In this document: piece after piece, positions 61,722 through 64,000 of the stretch
Position numbering within the stretch: position 1 is the first letter of the stretch
Layout of the letters: every line of letters starts with the position of its first letter
Source: DATBGS01 sp036557885
Lineage (GTDB): Bacteria > Chloroflexota > Ktedonobacteria > Ktedonobacterales > DATBGS01
Assembly (NCBI GenBank): GCA_036557885.1
Contig: DATBGS010000165.1
Location: 124,001-188,000, forward strand
DNA length: 64,000 nt
Direction of reading: 5' to 3'
Translations under genes and position numbers: made by a program
The notes under the pieces: generated by a model
What the model was told of the DNA's origin: nothing
What the model saw: the letters and a program-made list of their open reading frames with translations, nothing else
The model's database searches: none

Positions 61722-62165
61722 TTACTCTTCGTCCTCTTCAGAGGTTGCCGACGACTTTGGTGGCCGCCCGCGTGGTCGTCTGGGTGGCTGCATCGCTTCA
61801 AAGCGACGCAGCATCTCTTCGGCAGTGATCTGCTCACCTGCCACGACCAGATACGTGCGTGTCCAGAGCGTCGGGATGCGCGTCAACTCAGGAAATTCCT
61901 CGCGCAAGACGCGCGAAGTGTAGGCTTTCACCTGGCAGATGATGTGATGCGGCGCCAGCGTTGGTGGAGCGGCTACCGCCAGATATACACGATCTGGCAG
62001 AATTACTACGGCGCGTGGCTCAAAATCCACGCTGCCCGCCTTCTCCTCAATCAACGCCTGCAACCGCTCGACAATCTCACCACACAAGCACGCCTTTGAG
62101 CGCATTGGCCCCCAGACGAAGTGATAGGTGATATACCATGAATTCGGGTAATTCTGTATATCCAT
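61722..62165 (-). CDS. catalytically dead IS200-type TnpA (Y1 transposase) homologue with AT-hook-like tail
   Basis: 147 residues from ATG 62165 (GTG 62174 is possible). It aligns end to end with IS200/IS605 TnpA: WYITYHFVWGPMRSKACLCG, RLQALIEEKAG, ILPDRVYLAVAAPP, HIICQVKAYTSRVLREEFPE, LPTLWT-like IPTLWTRTYLVVAG, ITAEEMLRRFEAMQ. The metal-binding H-U-H (usually D-H-V-H-L) reads D58-R-V-Y61-L, and the attacking Tyr (Y-x-x-N-Q) is Phe122. Cleavage should be impossible. After the fold comes PPRRPRGRPPKSS, an AT-hook-like R-G-R-P core, then an acidic tail. No TnpB or IS ends. Strong own promoter. Suggests a domesticated DNA-hairpin-binding protein. Confidence 0.85.
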   Translation of the reverse strand: MDIQNYPNSWYITYHFVWGPMRSKACLCGEIVERLQALIEEKAGSVDFEPRAVVILPDRVYLAVAAPPTLAPHHIICQVKAYTSRVLREEFPELTRIPTLWTRTYLVVAGEQITAEEMLRRFEAMQPPRRPRGRPPKSSATSEEDEE

Positions 62166-62181
62166 ATCACTCACCTACACA

Positions 62182-62210
62182 ATTATAGCGCAATTTCCTC
62201 TGTATGTCCA
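62182..62210 (-). promoter_or_regulatory. near-consensus sigma-70 promoter of the TnpA-like gene
   Basis: On the minus strand TGGACA (62210-62205), 17-bp spacer, TATAAT (62187-62182). Predicted start near 62175, so the mRNA is leaderless or nearly so. A CTCTG-tatgtc-CAGAG inverted repeat overlaps the -35 and could be an operator. Confidence 0.7.
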
Positions 62211-62285
62211 GAGAAAACGGCATGAATTTTGTATATCAAACGCTTTTATCTACAGAATTATTATAGCACCGGGGTTCAAGAAACG

Positions 62286-62316
62286 CCAACAGAGCAGGCG
62301 GTGCCTGCTCTGTTGG
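62286..62316 (-). terminator. terminator of the DsbA-family gene
   Basis: CCAACAGAGCAGGC (62286-62299) pairs perfectly with GCCTGCTCTGTTGG (62303-62316), 3-nt loop; on the minus strand CGTTTCTTG follows. It begins 8 bp beyond the stop codon at 62325. Confidence 0.85.
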
Positions 62317-62324
62317 CCTGGGCA

Positions 62325-62939
62325 TCACTCTGCTGCTTGACTCTGCCCATCTGCCTGGATTTTCTCAACGACCTGCTCCAGCACCGCGTAGGGCTGTGCT
62401 CCCATTACCAGATATTTCTCGGCAAAGACGAGCGCGGGCACTGCATCAAGCTGGTACTCGTGAGCCTGCTCAATATCTGCATCTACTTCCGCCTCAAAGG
62501 CCGGGTTCGTCAAGACTCCCTCAAAATCCTGGGTATCCAGCCCAACGCCCTCAGCAATCTCCTTGAGCACTGCGGGTTCGTTAATTGAGCGCGCCTGCTG
62601 CCAGTAGGCTTCCATCACCGCCTTCTGAAATTGCTCCCCTTTGCCCTGCGACTCCGCATACTTCTGCGCAATCAATGCCGGGCGGCTATTGATGCCAAAA
62701 GTCCCTCGCTTAATCTCCAGCCCATATTCTTCGCGCGCTCGCTTTTCCAGCATCGGGTGGGATGCCTGGATGCGTGCTAGATATTGCGGGGAGATGGGCG
62801 GGGCAGACGCGGGACGAAGCTCAAAGGAATGCCAGTGAACCTCTACGCCGTATTTAGATTGAAGCTTCTCCAAACTGGAGGCTACAAGAAAGCAGAAGGG
62901 TCAGACAAAATCCGACCAGACATCAACGCGCAGGCCCAT
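62325..62939 (-). CDS. DsbA/FrnE-family thiol oxidoreductase, probable selenoprotein (UPFC active site)
   Basis: 204 codons plus stop, if TGA 62903-62901 is read as selenocysteine. ATG 62939 has AAAGGAA 8 nt upstream. The N-terminus reads MGLRVDVWSDFV-U-PFCFLVASSLEKL: beta-1, then the active site of the FrnE/2-hydroxychromene-carboxylate isomerase branch of DsbA (normally W-S-D-x-V-C-P-W/F-C). The UGA takes the place of the first Cys, the second is Cys16. The rest is a full helical insertion and thioredoxin end (SFELRPASAP, FGINSRPALIAQKYAESQGKG, DIEQAHEYQLDAVPALVFAEKYLVMGAQP with cis-Pro). A small hairpin 24 nt after UGA fits a bacterial SECIS. A nonsense mutation is the alternative. Confidence 0.8.
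62868..62880 (-). promoter_or_regulatory. candidate bacterial SECIS hairpin
   Basis: On the mRNA, CUCC-AGUUU-GGAG, with the loop 24 nt after the UGA. Four-bp stem and a G within the first two loop bases agree with published bSECIS limits; the lower stem is poorly paired. Confidence 0.45.
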
Positions 62940-63071
62940 AGTTCGTTTCCTTTCGTAAAGTTACTTTCTTTTCTATAGTGATCATACCTGGAAATCGCCG
63001 CTGGCGTCAAGGAAGGGAAGCAGAGTATGCTATACGTTGCATCGTTGTTTGCGAGAACATGAGAGGGACTT

Positions 63072-63815
63072 ATGGAGATTCATCAAGTGCATCGCGTGGA
63101 CGCGCCCCAGGCGCGGGGTATCGTGATTGTTATTGATGTGATTCGCGCTTTCAGCGTCGCAGCCTATGCGCTGGCGAACGGAGCGCGGGCACTCTGGCTG
63201 GTGCGCGAAGTGGAGGAGGCGTTTGCCCTGCGCGAACGCGAGCCAGAAGCGCTGCTGGCAGGCGAGGTGGGCGGACGCCTGATTCCAGGCTTTGATTTCA
63301 ACAATTCGCCTGCGCTGATGGCAAAGTCTGAGGTGCGCGGGCTGCTGCTGATTCAGCGAACGGGCGCTGGAACACAAGGCGCCGTCAACGCCATCAACGC
63401 CACACACCTTCTGCTCTGCTCATTGGTAAATGCCAGGGCAACAGCGGCCTATGCGCGCAGCCTGGCAAAGACCACTGACGGCGTAGTCACGCTCATGCCC
63501 ACAGAATCCTTTAGTGAGGAAGGAGTACAACCCCAGGAAGATACGATTTGCGCAGAATACCTGGAGGCGCTCCTGCGCGAACACCCCGACCCAGCAGAGG
63601 TGCTTGCCAATGGTCTTGAACGCCTGCGAGCCTCCGGGCGCCTGGGCATCTTTGAGCGCGGCTATCCTGACTTTCCCGCTGACGATGTGCCCGCTTTTCT
63701 CGCCGCAGACCGCTTTTCCTTTGCAATGGTGGGTCAGCGCGAGCGCTGGAACGAGATCGAGTATATCGCTGTGCAGCGGGTGGATATTCCCCCATCTTCT
63801 GCCAACACTCCATGA
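63072..63815 (+). CDS. comB: 2-phosphosulfolactate phosphatase family protein (ComB-like)
   Basis: 247 residues. GIVIVIDVIRAFSVAAYALANGA (V-D-V-x-R-A-x-x), LAGEVGGRLIPGFDFNNSPAL (G-E-x-x-G-x-x-x-x-G-F-D-x-x-N-S-P) and LLLIQRTGAGTQGAVNAINA are the ComB pattern. ComB hydrolyses phosphosulfolactate in coenzyme M synthesis, but many bacteria without that pathway have ComB-like proteins, and R-A-F here replaces R-A-T-T. Role in this organism is therefore uncertain. AGAGGGACTT precedes the ATG. Confidence 0.85.
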   Translation: MEIHQVHRVDAPQARGIVIVIDVIRAFSVAAYALANGARALWLVREVEEAFALREREPEALLAGEVGGRLIPGFDFNNSPALMAKSEVRGLLLIQRTGAGTQGAVNAINATHLLLCSLVNARATAAYARSLAKTTDGVVTLMPTESFSEEGVQPQEDTICAEYLEALLREHPDPAEVLANGLERLRASGRLGIFERGYPDFPADDVPAFLAADRFSFAMVGQRERWNEIEYIAVQRVDIPPSSANTP

Positions 63816-63834
63816 AGCGCCAAATCAGGGATGA

Positions 63835-64000
63835 CTAGACAAACAGCGGCTCCATGCTCAGGCGCGCGACCATCGCCTGCATCTCCTCATCCGAAGGCCC
63901 ATCCTGAAAGCGGCTGGCAGCATCCAGCACTTTTGGCAGCAGCGCCAGATCGCCAACGGTATTCAGAAAGATACCAGGCCGCTGCAAGACCCAATGCACT
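63835..64000 (-). CDS. aldo/keto reductase, C-terminal end only
   Basis: 55 codons up to TAG at 63835-63837; the gene enters from the right edge. The sequence VHWVLQRPGIFLNTVGDLAL, then LPKVLDAASRFQDGPSDEEM and a final SMEPLFV, matches the end of aldo/keto reductases of the auxin-induced-protein-like class. The active site is outside the window. Confidence 0.75.
   Translation of the reverse strand, partial: VHWVLQRPGIFLNTVGDLALLPKVLDAASRFQDGPSDEEMQAMVARLSMEPLFV

Noticed and set aside
61722..62165. Active IS200/IS605 insertion sequence
   Set aside because: HUH and Tyr are both replaced, there is no tnpB, and no left/right end hairpin with cleavage site was found around the gene.
62325..62873. 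Taking the DsbA-family gene as a short gene starting at TTG 62873
   Set aside because: This start would remove beta-1 and the whole active site, has no ribosome site, and lies inside the SECIS-like hairpin. The frame plainly continues upstream through one UGA to an ATG with AAAGGAA.
1..64000. tRNA or rRNA genes
   Set aside because: No T-loop GGTTCGANTCC with matching acceptor stem and no rRNA-like stretch was noticed by eye; a covariance-model scan would settle it.

Overview
The window reads as chromosome of a high-GC, filamentous-type Chloroflexota bacterium, most likely class Ktedonobacteria. This is an inference from protein character (proline/threonine-rich lipoproteins, GWAVG-repeat propellers, REC/NarL two-component sets, Cys-rich ClpE-like ATPase), not from a marker gene. 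No rRNA, tRNA, phage or intact insertion sequence was seen. Both ends cut genes: a transketolase at the left and an aldo/keto reductase at the right.

Layout. 1-3.7 kb: transketolase, then a DUF3311 protein with a sodium:solute symporter. 3.8-6.6 kb: ECF sigma factor and a large membrane anti-sigma/propeller protein. 6.7-18.2 kb: RlmI-type methyltransferase, lipase-like hydrolase, lysozyme-fold protein with an apparent N-terminal frameshift, Tex, SDR, FAD oxidoreductase, GT87 membrane protein and two tiny single-span membrane proteins. 18.2-25.4 kb: FtsX/MacB-type ABC transporter with a GDSL lipoprotein, then a kinase with two receiver proteins, one with Glu in place of the phospho-acceptor Asp. 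25.4-36 kb: two acyl-CoA synthetases, an unknown gene behind a strong promoter and a folded leader, TrpB2, a salicylyl-CoA-hydroxylase-like FAD/OYE fusion and an LLM oxidoreductase. 36-47 kb: MutS, HAD protein, methyltransferase, PaaK-like ligase, creatininase, acyl-CoA dehydrogenase, GATase-like protein and a second propeller lipoprotein. 47-53 kb: nucleotidyltransferase and a complete Liv-type ABC operon. 53-59 kb: ABC-2 exporter divergent from a NarL-type kinase/regulator pair, and small unknown genes. 59-64 kb: ClpE-like ATPase, a catalytically dead IS200-type TnpA homologue, a DsbA-family gene with an in-frame UGA, and ComB.

Three things stand out. (1) The DsbA/FrnE-family gene at 62325-62939 has TGA exactly where the first Cys of its CxxC active site should be, followed by a candidate bacterial SECIS hairpin: a probable selenoprotein read by ordinary ORF calling as a truncated gene. 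(2) The window is peppered with modular hairpin repeats: GTAG-footed REP/REPIN-like palindromes and a separate MITE-like family whose nested hairpins vary with compensatory changes. Copies sit inside mutS, an acyl-CoA synthetase and an unknown gene in frame, and one supplies the stop codon of the FAD/OYE gene. (3) A TnpA (Y1 transposase) homologue with HUH changed to RVY and the catalytic Tyr changed to Phe, an added AT-hook-like tail and a near-consensus promoter lies 36 bp from one of these repeats. It may be a domesticated hairpin-binding protein.
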